Below are positions 1-5,475 of a stretch of DNA of 8,102 nt, piece by piece. Source of the DNA: an uncultured Clostridia bacterium. GTDB taxonomy: Bacteria; Bacillota; Clostridia; Lachnospirales; Lachnospiraceae. Position numbers and translations under genes: made by a program. The stretch's first letter is position 1; every line of letters begins with the position of its first letter. The stretch is from contig CAMORF010000095.1 of assembly GCA_946623485.1 (NCBI GenBank), forward strand, positions 1 through 8,102, in the 5' to 3' direction. The notes below the pieces were generated by a model. That model was not told the DNA's origin, searched no databases, and worked only from the letters and a program-made list of their open reading frames with translations.

Positions 1-876
1 TTTGACGCTCCCGATCGTGCGGGCCACGGGAACCTGCTCTGCTTCGCTTTCTGATTCCGTTTCTGCTTCGGTTTCCTTTCCGGTTTCCTTTCCGGCCATG
101 GCGGCTGCCAGGAGAGGATCCGCTTCCGTTTCCTGCGCGCGCTGGCTTTGCTTTGCCGCAAAAGCGGAAAGCGTACGGAAGATACTGGCCAGGGATGCGG
201 CACTTCTGGCTTTGCTGGAGATGCCTCCGGTCATGTCAGCCATGTAGTTCATCAGCTTTTCATCCATGTTTCCCGCAAGATCCAGGGAGATGGTGTGGAT
301 CACAATTCCATCTTCCCTGGCATCCTCTACCGCAATTAAGGCACGTGTGAGAGACTGTTTTTCGGCTTCTTCCTCATTCGCGGCACAGGGAAGATCGATC
401 TCCCCATCTGTCAGAAGGAAGATGCTCCTGGGCCGGGAAGCGGCATCGGGTGCTTCATCCAATAACTGAATGGCCTTCTCCATCGCTGCGCCGATGTCCG
501 TATCCCCTGCGGTATACTGCACAGAACGGATCTGCTGTGTGAGATGCTCCTGTTCATTTGCCTGATCCAGCTTCGTCAGGGGGATGACAGTCTGCAGGGA
601 ATCCGAGAAAGTGATAAGCCCGGCTGTTGATGATCCGGAATGGCTCAACTCGTCGATGAACCGAAGCGCAGCCTCGCGGCAAAGATAGTCCGGGTCTGAC
701 TGTTTCATGGATCCCGAAACATCGATCACAAGAACAGCATCCTGGCCCGGACATTCATAGGAAGGATCCGGCAGGATCATTTTTCCGGCAGGCGAGGCAG
801 CGGTCCGTGGCGGAAGCAGGAAGATAGAGAGAAAAGACAGAAGCAGGACAGCAGAGACCAGAACCGATTTGCGCAT
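1..876 (-). CDS. Exported von Willebrand factor A domain protein (partial, runs off left edge)
   Basis: The reading frame is open from ATG 876-874 to base 1, giving 292 residues without a stop, so the C-terminus lies outside the window. The start is fixed by AGGAGG at 884-889, 7 nt upstream. Residues 1-28 look like a signal peptide: MRKS, then a hydrophobic core (VLVSAVLLLSFLSIFLL), then an Ala-rich cleavage region. Residues ~47-235 form a VWA domain with a complete metal-ion-dependent adhesion site: DVSGS at 52-56, Thr126 in the GDTDIG segment, and Asp157 in LLTDGE. From ~245 the chain becomes rich in Glu, Thr and Ser, like a linker. VWA domains of this kind bind protein ligands through Mg2+, and the signal peptide puts this one outside the cell. 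The function beyond that is unknown. Possible relatives are surface adhesins or regulators. A copy of a dispersed ~79-bp element ends about 55 nt upstream of the start. Confidence 0.88.
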   Translation of the reverse strand, partial: MRKSVLVSAVLLLSFLSIFLLPPRTAASPAGKMILPDPSYECPGQDAVLVIDVSGSMKQSDPDYLCREAALRFIDELSHSGSSTAGLITFSDSLQTVIPLTKLDQANEQEHLTQQIRSVQYTAGDTDIGAAMEKAIQLLDEAPDAASRPRSIFLLTDGEIDLPCAANEEEAEKQSLTRALIAVEDAREDGIVIHTISLDLAGNMDEKLMNYMADMTGGISSKARSAASLASIFRTLSAFAAKQSQRAQETEADPLLAAAMAGKETGKETEAETESESEAEQVPVARTIGSVK

Positions 877-883
877 AGGGATA

Positions 884-889
884 CCTCCT
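884..889 (-). promoter_or_regulatory. Ribosome binding site of the VWA gene
   Basis: On the minus strand the bases read AGGAGG, 7 nt before ATG 876. This is a near-perfect Shine-Dalgarno sequence. It decides the start of a gene whose other end is not visible. Confidence 0.85.
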
Positions 890-931
890 GTGAGAAGAAT
901 TGAAATAGAGCTGAAGAGTGACGGGAACTTT

Positions 932-1010
932 CTATGTGATTGATTTTTGAGCTGTGCTATCGGATGAAAAGACAAGCAAGATGTACAAGTTATTTTGTAA
1001 CAGATCCTTA
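932..1010 (-). repeat. Dispersed ~79-bp element, copy A (inverted relative to copy B at 6703)
   Basis: Read on the minus strand from 1010 to 932, this stretch aligns along its length with 6703-6780 on the plus strand. Shared blocks come in the same order: TAAGGATCTGTT, AAATAACTT, TGCTTGTCTTTT, TCCGAT, CACAG and a final ACATA. One-base indels and substitutions lie between the blocks. No coding frame is preserved. Its identity is not known. It could be the end of a decayed insertion sequence, a small non-autonomous (MITE-like) element, or a shared upstream regulatory segment, because both copies point toward the gene that follows them. The homology is seen directly; the interpretation is open. 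Confidence 0.75.
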
Positions 1011-1057
1011 GTATGCAATGGAGCAGGCTCTCAATAGCAGCCCGGAAATGAATGTAG

Positions 1058-1257
1058 AATCCATAGCGATAGCAGATTGGATGGAACGCAGGATCTGCGA
1101 AGATAGCAGATTGGATGGAACGCAGGATCCACGAAGATAGAAGAATGGATCGAACGCGGAATCTACGAAGATAGAAGATTGGATCGAATGCGGATCCACA
1201 GAGAGGATGGATGAGATAGAATCACTAAATCCATAGCGATTGATGGATAGATACTGG
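1058..1257. repeat. 34-bp imperfect tandem repeat array
   Basis: Four clear contiguous units begin at 1068, 1102, 1136 and 1170, with lengths of 34, 34, 34 and about 33 bases. The approximate pattern is GATAGMAGATTGGATSGAA followed by CGCRGGATCYACGAA. Degenerate half-units flank them. The 13-mer AATCCATAGCGAT occurs at 1058-1070 and again at 1228-1240, exactly 170 bases (five periods) apart. There are no unique spacers between units, so this is not a CRISPR array. The period is not a multiple of three, which argues against coding. The array lies between the VWA and glucosaminidase genes and may be a variable-number repeat. Confidence 0.85.
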
Positions 1258-1337
1258 TAGTTTAACGCCTGTTTTTAATAAAATCAACCAAATTTTAATC
1301 GAAAATGCTGAATGAGTAATATTTCTGTAACAAGTTC
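1203..1337. other. Gene-free stretch ahead of the glucosaminidase promoter
   Basis: No gene, RNA gene or terminator is visible here. The left part holds the decaying edge of the 34-bp array. The right part (about 1271-1337) is notably A/T-rich, with runs such as GTTTTTAATAAAAT and AAATTTTAAT. It lies just upstream of the -35 box at 1338 and could act as an UP element for RNA polymerase. That role is inferred from composition and position only. Confidence 0.45.
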
Positions 1338-1366
1338 TTTACAATTCTGTATGATTCCTGTAGAAT
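1338..1366 (+). promoter_or_regulatory. Sigma-A-type promoter of the glucosaminidase gene
   Basis: TTTACA at 1338-1343 and TAGAAT at 1361-1366 are separated by exactly 17 bases. Each matches the vegetative consensus at five of six positions. Transcription would start near 1373, giving an untranslated leader of about 127 nt before ATG 1500. The A/T-rich block upstream supports the call. Confidence 0.7.
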
Positions 1367-1372
1367 ACGAGG

Positions 1373-1499
1373 AAAATGGATCTGAACCCGGGTGTCTGGC
1401 AGGCAGGAATTGTCCAGTCAGCGAACAGCCTTAGGGGAATCCCGTCCGCCGGATGCCTTGCGAGGATTCTGAGACGGTAAGCAATGAGGATATTCCTGT
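1373..1499 (+). promoter_or_regulatory. Potentially structured 5' leader of the glucosaminidase gene
   Basis: The leader is GC-richer than the promoter region and can form several helices. GACGGTAAG at 1473-1481 can pair with CCGTC (1442-1446) and CTTA (1430-1433), leaving an 8-nt bulge. CTGG 1396-1399 pairs with CCAG 1414-1417 and extends by two more pairs past one mismatch. CCT-TGCG-AGG at 1456-1465 forms a small hairpin. GAATCC 1437-1442 could instead pair with GGATTC 1464-1469, which competes with the CCGTC/GACGG helix, so two exclusive folds are possible. The ribosome site (GAGGA, 1486-1490) lies just downstream. I could not match it to a named riboswitch class. Confidence 0.4.
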
Positions 1500-2765
1500 A
1501 TGTATTTTTCAGTGAACAGAAAACGAATTGTCACTCTGTTGTTTGTTGCGTTCCTTTCGATTGTTTTTCTGATGATTCCTTTCAGGGCATATGCGCTTAC
1601 AGCAGCAGAGGCGCAGATCGCCTCCACGCAGGGATGGCACAGTCTTCCGGACGGTAAGATTACATATATGGTGAACGCGTCACAGCCTGCAACAGGCTTT
1701 GTGAAGATCGGCAGCCGTTGGTATCATTTTGACCAGGAAGGCTACCTGTCTCTCGGATGGTTTACTGAGAATGGCGAAAAGTATTTTGCCGCGACCGGCG
1801 GGAGAATCGGCGCGAAAAAGGGTGCCCTTAAGAGTGGGTACGCGAAAGCTGACAATTCCTATTATCAGTTCAGCACCGAGGACCTGGCAGGCAAGTTCGG
1901 CGCCCAGGAAGTTGGCTGGCTGAAGGTGAACGGGAAGGTTTTCTATTATTCTGAGACGGGAACCAAGCTTACCGGCCTGCAGGAAGTGGAAGGAAACCTG
2001 TATTTCTTTGCAACCGGAGGTTCCGCGAAGAATGTGGGAAGAGTCCGTACCGGCTGGAGAACAGTCAGTGGAAAAAAGTATTATTTCCGTGCGACCGAAG
2101 AACTTTATGGAGCTGCGTACCGGAATGTAACGGTTCCGATTGACGGAAAGCAGTATGCGTTTGCGGAGGATGGTTCCGTGATTACAGCCAGCAGCCAGAG
2201 CAGTGATACAACTGCAGCGGCAGGTTCGAAGAACAGCAGCTCCGGCAAAAATCAGAGGGCATCACTTTCCCAGGCGCAGCAGAGCTTTATTGAACAGCTT
2301 GGCATGCTTGCCCGGGCTGATATGAAGGCAACCGGTGTTCTTGCTTCTGTTACAGTGGCACAGGCGATCGTGGAAAGCGGTTTTGGCGGTTCCAGCCTGG
2401 CAAAGGAAGCAAATAACCTTTTCGGCATGAAGGCGACCCTGAGCGCTACCTCCTGGGCGAGTGAGTGGGACGGGCAATCTTATGACGTTGATACCCAGGA
2501 ATATCTGAACGGCGCCTATAAGACGATGACGCAGTCTTTCCGGAAATATCCCAGCTATGCGGCCAGCGTCGCGGATCATTCCGCTTACCTGACAGGCGCT
2601 AAGCTTGGCAACGGCAGTCTGAGATACGACGGACTGGTCGGATGCAAAGACTACACAAAGGCGATCACGATTATCAAAAATGGCGGCTACGCCACAGCTC
2701 CGAATTACGTTTCCGTCATTGTAAATGTCATCGAGCAGTACGGACTGGATGAGTTTGATCATTAA
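1500..2765 (+). CDS. Secreted cell-wall-binding repeat protein with GH73 glucosaminidase domain
   Basis: This 421-aa protein is predicted to cleave the N-acetylglucosaminyl bonds of peptidoglycan in its own cell wall, in growth, separation or remodelling. Residues 1-~35 are a signal peptide: a basic NRKR stretch followed by a long hydrophobic core. Residues ~66-230 hold cell-wall-binding repeats of the choline-binding type, recognised by recurring G-W/aromatic units such as KIGSRWYHFDQEG, KVNGKVFYYSETG and TVSGKKYYF. Residues ~231-254 are a Ser/Ala-rich linker. Residues ~258-421 match the glucosaminidase (GH73, LytG/FlgJ-like) domain: AQAIVESGFGGS with the likely catalytic Glu292, NNLFGMKA at 306-313, FRKYPS at 347-352 and YATAPNYV at 397-404. 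ATG 1500 is preceded by GAGGA with a 9-nt gap. It has its own promoter and ends at a shared terminator, so it appears monocistronic. Confidence 0.9.
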   Translation: MYFSVNRKRIVTLLFVAFLSIVFLMIPFRAYALTAAEAQIASTQGWHSLPDGKITYMVNASQPATGFVKIGSRWYHFDQEGYLSLGWFTENGEKYFAATGGRIGAKKGALKSGYAKADNSYYQFSTEDLAGKFGAQEVGWLKVNGKVFYYSETGTKLTGLQEVEGNLYFFATGGSAKNVGRVRTGWRTVSGKKYYFRATEELYGAAYRNVTVPIDGKQYAFAEDGSVITASSQSSDTTAAAGSKNSSSGKNQRASLSQAQQSFIEQLGMLARADMKATGVLASVTVAQAIVESGFGGSSLAKEANNLFGMKATLSATSWASEWDGQSYDVDTQEYLNGAYKTMTQSFRKYPSYAASVADHSAYLTGAKLGNGSLRYDGLVGCKDYTKAITIIKNGGYATAPNYVSVIVNVIEQYGLDEFDH

Positions 2766-2822
2766 ACGCTCGTCCGGGGAATGTTCCTTGGGGACAGTCC
2801 CGATTAATAAATGATAGCTCCT

Positions 2823-2859
2823 GAATGAGTGAAGGATCCGGAATGAATGAAAGATCCTG
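2823..2859. repeat. Two-copy ~18-bp tandem duplication
   Basis: GAATGAGTGAAGGATCCG (2823-2840) is followed directly by GAATGAATGAAAGATCCTG (2841-2859). They differ by two substitutions and one inserted base. The pair lies between the glucosaminidase stop and the terminator. No function is visible. Confidence 0.7.
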
Positions 2860-2864
2860 ATAGA

Positions 2865-2907
2865 AGAACAAGAGGCCGGCATCTGTATGATGCCGGCCTC
2901 TTGTTCT
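2865..2907. terminator. Bidirectional intrinsic terminator between convergent genes
   Basis: The arms AGAACAAGAGGCCGGCATC (2865-2883) and its exact reverse complement (2889-2907) enclose the 5-nt loop TGTAT. The 19-bp stem has no mismatch, and its GC-rich half is next to the loop. Each outgoing arm ends in the U-rich segment CTCTTGTTCT, so the hairpin can stop transcription from the glucosaminidase gene on the left and from the NYN gene on the right. The U-tract is interrupted by G and C, slightly weaker than a textbook terminator. Confidence 0.85.
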
Positions 2908-2917
2908 GATGCATGAA

Positions 2918-2950
2918 CAGATTATGGGTTATAGCAGATTATGGTTATAG
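2918..2950. repeat. Two-copy 16-17-bp tandem duplication overlapping the NYN stop codon
   Basis: CAGATTATGGGTTATAG (2918-2934) is followed by CAGATTATGGTTATAG (2935-2950), identical apart from one G. The minus-strand stop codon of the NYN gene (TAA at 2947-2945) lies in the second copy. The duplication therefore arose at the very end of the gene and repeats the stop region downstream. Confidence 0.75.
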
Positions 2951-4330
2951 CAGTGTTGCGTTCATAAGATCCGTGTAAGAACTCTTGATGGAATGGTAAA
3001 GCTCAATTCCCTGTTTCTGCCCCAGCTTTTTTACAAAATAGCTGTAGAACTGCTGCTTGTTTCCGGAGTTTTTGAGTGCTTCCCGGATCAGGTCAATCTG
3101 ATGCATATCCAGCTGGACGTCATTCCTCCGCCTGACCACGGACAGAATGGAAACCGGTTTTTCGCCATCCGGTTTTGCTCCGGAAGCAGTCCCCGCGCTC
3201 TTGCGCTGGTCAAATTTTGAAGAAAGATAACGCTGCTGGAGAACATGCTCCTGGACAACATGTTCCGGATGGCTTTCCGAATCGGAGGACTTTGCCTGAG
3301 ACGTGTTCCGCGAGGCGTCCGAAGAATGAGCAGGATTTTCCTCTGCTTGGGCTACGACAATCTCCAACTGCTTCCCGGAATCATTCTCCGATTGCTTCTC
3401 AGAATCATTCTCCGATTGCTTCCTGAAATCTTTCTCTGGCTGTTTTCCGGATTCTTTCCCTGGTTGCTTTCCGGATTCTTTCCCTGGCTGTTTTTCGGAA
3501 CCAGGTTCCGGCTGCTTTTGGGAATCCTTTTCTGACTCTGCCTTAAGACCTTGCGCCGGCTCTGTTCCGGATTCTGGCGGATTCAGTCCGGACAGATCCT
3601 TCCGGGACTGCTTTCCGGCATCCTCGGATTCATTTTCAAGAGCAGAGCCTTTCTTACGGCCTCTCTTTCTGGACGGCTTTTTCTTTGCCGGCTCTTCCTG
3701 CCCATGAGATCCGGAATCCTGAGAAACAGAAGCGGGTACGGAGGTATCCTCAGAGGCAACAGGAACGGCAACCGCAGATGCAGAAACCGGGGCAGAAGCG
3801 GGAATGTCGTGCTTTACAGAAGATGCTGCCGCAGCCGGCGCATTTCCAGGAACATTCCCGGAGACGGCTGCAGAAGGAGCAGCTTGCGCGGAAGTCATCT
3901 CCGCAGCTTTGTTATCCTCCGGCTCCTTGATGGTACGCTTTCCCTTACGCGTTTTCTTAGCGGACATCCCATTTATTGCGCTTTCAATATTCGGGAAGCG
4001 GGCAACATTCGGCGCGCCGTTTTCAATCGCAGTCTTGATGCAGCAATCATAACCGCTGTCCTTGCTGATGATGAAGCAATGATCCTCCTCGCGGTAATTC
4101 AGGAACAAAAGCGTGACAAGCTGGAAATCCAGTGCGTTTGGCGTTCCGACGTGGACTGGAAGAAAATGAATCTTTGCCTTGGAGGCCATCAGCATGGTCA
4201 GCATATCAATCTTTACGTTATCTGCTTTCTTGCTGTACAGGAGGTTCACCTCATCATTTTCTGTCAGCGCCTCCACACCCTTCAGCCCCTGGCTTGAGAC
4301 ATTTTCGTAATCAATATAGTAGATATTCAT
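2945..4330 (-). CDS. NYN/PIN-like domain protein with long disordered insert (predicted RNase)
   Basis: This is a 461-aa protein. Residues 1-~120 match the NYN/PIN-like fold: YYIDYENV with Asp7 and Asn10 at the end of strand 1, NALDFQL with Asp68, and IISKDSGYD with Asp91 and Asp95. These acidic residues are the expected metal-binding set of PIN-type nucleases, so RNA cleavage is likely but unproven. Residues ~122-390 are low complexity: basic (KKTRKGKR), Ala/Pro/Ser-rich, a second basic patch (KKKPSRKRGRKKG at 216-228), then octapeptide repeats starting with KQ at 272-319. Residues ~394-461 form a compact helical C-terminal segment (IREALKNSGNKQQFYSYFVKKLG) that in related proteins, as I recall them, follows the NYN domain much more closely. 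There is no signal peptide; it should be cytoplasmic. The start at 4330 fits the promoter at 4379-4407, though its ribosome site (GAAAGAG) is weak and distant. Confidence 0.85.
   Translation of the reverse strand: MNIYYIDYENVSSQGLKGVEALTENDEVNLLYSKKADNVKIDMLTMLMASKAKIHFLPVHVGTPNALDFQLVTLLFLNYREEDHCFIISKDSGYDCCIKTAIENGAPNVARFPNIESAINGMSAKKTRKGKRTIKEPEDNKAAEMTSAQAAPSAAVSGNVPGNAPAAAASSVKHDIPASAPVSASAVAVPVASEDTSVPASVSQDSGSHGQEEPAKKKPSRKRGRKKGSALENESEDAGKQSRKDLSGLNPPESGTEPAQGLKAESEKDSQKQPEPGSEKQPGKESGKQPGKESGKQPEKDFRKQSENDSEKQSENDSGKQLEIVVAQAEENPAHSSDASRNTSQAKSSDSESHPEHVVQEHVLQQRYLSSKFDQRKSAGTASGAKPDGEKPVSILSVVRRRNDVQLDMHQIDLIREALKNSGNKQQFYSYFVKKLGQKQGIELYHSIKSSYTDLMNATLL
3374..3517 (-). repeat. 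In-frame 24-bp (octapeptide) repeats in the NYN gene
   Basis: Residues 272-319 are six consecutive octads: KQPEPGSE, KQPGKESG, KQPGKESG, KQPEKDFR, KQSENDSE and KQSENDSG, followed by KQLE. The DNA period is 24 bp, so gain or loss of units keeps the frame. The sequence is highly charged and should be disordered, acting as a flexible and probably length-variable spacer between the nuclease domain and the C-terminal segment. Confidence 0.85.
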
Positions 4331-4378
4331 ATTTGCTTAACTCTTTCTTCGATCAGTAATGAGTTTTTTCCGTATGTC

Positions 4379-4407
4379 ATCATACATGAAAGTGACGGAA
4401 TATGCAA
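4379..4407 (-). promoter_or_regulatory. Promoter of the NYN gene
   Basis: On the minus strand TTGCAT (4407-4402) and TATGAT (4384-4379) are spaced by exactly 17 bases. Each differs little from the vegetative consensus TTGACA/TATAAT. Transcription would start near 4372, leaving a leader of about 42 nt before ATG 4330. Confidence 0.65.
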
Positions 4408-4430
4408 ACCGAATGTGGACAATCAGCACC

Positions 4431-4552
4431 TTCGACAGCTGCGTCTTCAACAGCCGCATCTTCAGCAGCCGCGTCTTCAGCAGCCGCGTCTTCGGGAGCC
4501 CGCATCTTCAGCTACCACACCTTCAGCGGTCACACCTTCAAGCTCCCACACA
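4431..4552. repeat. 15-bp tandem repeat in the divergent intergenic region
   Basis: Eight phased units begin at 4431, 4446, 4461, 4476, 4491, 4507, 4522 and 4537. The best copies, at 4461 and 4476, are identical: TTCAGCAGCCGCGTC. Two units are 16 bases long (4491-4506 and 4537-4552), which breaks the frame. On the minus strand the perfect units would read Asp-Ala-Ala-Ala-Glu. A run of such pentapeptides is open from the array to about 4384, but the 16-base unit at 4491 introduces a stop upstream. It may be a decayed coding repeat or a promoter-region variable repeat. The array lies between the NYN promoter and the promoter of the 234-aa gene. Confidence 0.8.
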
Positions 4553-4601
4553 TTCAAACCGGACGGCGCAGGCAAGTTGTACCCCATACCACTCCGCTTT
4601 A

Positions 4602-4610
4602 TGGTATAAT
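4602..4610 (+). promoter_or_regulatory. Extended -10 promoter of the 234-aa gene and downstream operon
   Basis: TGGTATAAT holds a perfect -10 hexamer (4605-4610) with the TGn extension. The only -35-like sequence, TTGTAC at 4577-4582, is 22 bases away, too far, so the extended -10 motif probably carries the activity. Transcription would start near 4617 with a leader of about 63 nt. Confidence 0.6.
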
Positions 4611-4679
4611 CAAGACAGATCCAGAAGAGCATCAAAATACTTCGTGATTACAAAGCCAGGAAAAGGAGAAAAAGTTCGG

Positions 4680-5384
4680 ATGGCAAGAAAGAAAAAGAAT
4701 GAAGTAGCCAAAGCGGTAGAGCAGATCAAAAAGCTTCTTCCAAAGGGAGTGATCCCTGATTCCTATCTTGAATATGTGGTTACGGACAATAAAGAGTTCT
4801 GTGATTCTCCGGAAGAATGGATGGCAGAGGTGAAGATGCAGCTGTTCGAAGAATCCGGCTGTGACCTTCCCCTGACACGCGATGAAGCAGATAATATCCT
4901 GTTTGACGAGATGAACGATGAGCAGTGGGAAGTCCTGAGCAAGGATGGGATGATAAGCGCAAGCCAGGTAAAGATGATCGAGGATTCCAGTGACAAAACA
5001 ATGCTGGAGCTGATCCGCGAGATGCCCCTCATCCCTGCGGCAAGAATTCTCGGTTCAATCGTAATCAGTCATCTGCGGGGCCACGGGATTGAAGTCGATG
5101 AGGCTGGGGAAGAAGAGATTACGGATAGCCTGATCCATTCTTTGAATACGAGCTTCAGCGATATGACAATGCAATTAATGGGCATGGATCCGACAGATCT
5201 GTTTTCGGAAGATCTATCTTCGGAAGACGCGTTTGATACGGTCCTTCCGTTCAAGACGGACTGGGACTCTCCAGGGAGCGGCGAGGGCTTAAACCATCCG
5301 GAGGGCATAGAGCACCAGGAACAGAAAAAAGAACAGCCCAGGCAGGCCCGCAGGAGCCGTATCACAAAGTTCCCGGGCAAATAA
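4680..5384 (+). CDS. Hypothetical acidic protein, 234 aa
   Basis: I do not recognise this protein. It has a basic N-terminus (MARKKKNEVAKAVEQIKKLLPKG), a long, strongly acidic and probably helical middle (residues ~25-165; EEW, DEAD, EEEITD), and a disordered tail (~175-234) that ends basic (RQARRSRITKFPGK). No transmembrane segment or signal peptide is visible, so it should be cytoplasmic. The frame is open 107 codons further upstream to 4359, but that part runs through the 15-bp repeat and the -10 box. ATG 4680, preceded by AAGGAG at 4663-4668 with an 11-nt gap, is therefore the likely start. The gene is 91 nt upstream of the DACNV-like gene on the same strand, with a hairpin but no obvious promoter between them, so the two are probably cotranscribed. 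A partner role is inferred from that alone. Confidence 0.75.
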   Translation: MARKKKNEVAKAVEQIKKLLPKGVIPDSYLEYVVTDNKEFCDSPEEWMAEVKMQLFEESGCDLPLTRDEADNILFDEMNDEQWEVLSKDGMISASQVKMIEDSSDKTMLELIREMPLIPAARILGSIVISHLRGHGIEVDEAGEEEITDSLIHSLNTSFSDMTMQLMGMDPTDLFSEDLSSEDAFDTVLPFKTDWDSPGSGEGLNHPEGIEHQEQKKEQPRQARRSRITKFPGK

Positions 5385-5391
5385 GAAATAA

Positions 5392-5427
5392 GCATAGGTT
5401 CTTCTCCGCCTGATGCGGAGAAGAACC
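5392..5427 (+). repeat. Dispersed palindrome, copy 1 (hairpin between 234-aa and DACNV-like genes)
   Basis: After the lead-in GCATA, the arms GGTTCTTCTCCGC (5397-5409) and GCGGAGAAGAACC (5415-5427) pair perfectly around the loop CTGAT. No T-run follows on either strand, so it is not a standard intrinsic terminator. It may still attenuate transcription or stabilise mRNA between the two genes. A relative with the same lead-in occurs at 6783-6818, with two compensated arm changes. Confidence 0.85.
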
Positions 5428-5465
5428 ATGAAAAACTGAGGTGTCTTTCGCAAGGAAATGTGTAT

Positions 5466-5470
5466 GGAGG
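5466..5470 (+). promoter_or_regulatory. Ribosome binding site that sets the start of the DACNV-like gene
   Basis: GGAGG lies 5 nt before ATG 5476. The two in-frame ATGs upstream (5458 and 5464) have no properly spaced site: AAGGAA touches the first, and the second overlaps GGAGG itself. The motif therefore favours 5476. Confidence 0.6.
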
Positions 5471-5475
5471 GACTG

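Noticed and set aside
1008..1199. 63-codon minus-strand frame in the 34-bp array
   Set aside because: A 34-bp period does not preserve frame. There is no ribosome site and no recognisable protein.
1058..1257. CRISPR array
   Set aside because: The 34-bp units are contiguous with no unique spacers, and no cas gene is in the window.
1373..1499. c-di-AMP (ydaO/yuaA) riboswitch
   Set aside because: Loose similarities such as GGGGAATCCC and CGAGG exist, but the ordered conserved blocks of the class are not there, so only an unassigned structured leader is called.
4577..4610. TTGTAC as -35 partner of TATAAT at 4605
   Set aside because: The gap is 22 bases, outside the usable 16-19 range. The TGn extension explains the promoter better.
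4402..4647. 81-codon Ala/Ser-rich reading frame through the 15-bp repeat
   Set aside because: The low-complexity translation is a by-product of a 15-bp period. There is no ribosome site, and it overlaps the promoter.
4359..4679. 107-codon N-terminal extension of the 234-aa protein from ATG 4359
   Set aside because: It would translate the 15-bp repeat and run through the extended -10 promoter. No ribosome site precedes 4359, and ATG 4680 has AAGGAG upstream.
5392..5427. Intrinsic terminator after the 234-aa gene
   Set aside because: The stem is strong, but no T-run follows on either strand, and a related copy occurs in a different context at 6783. It is better treated as a dispersed palindrome.
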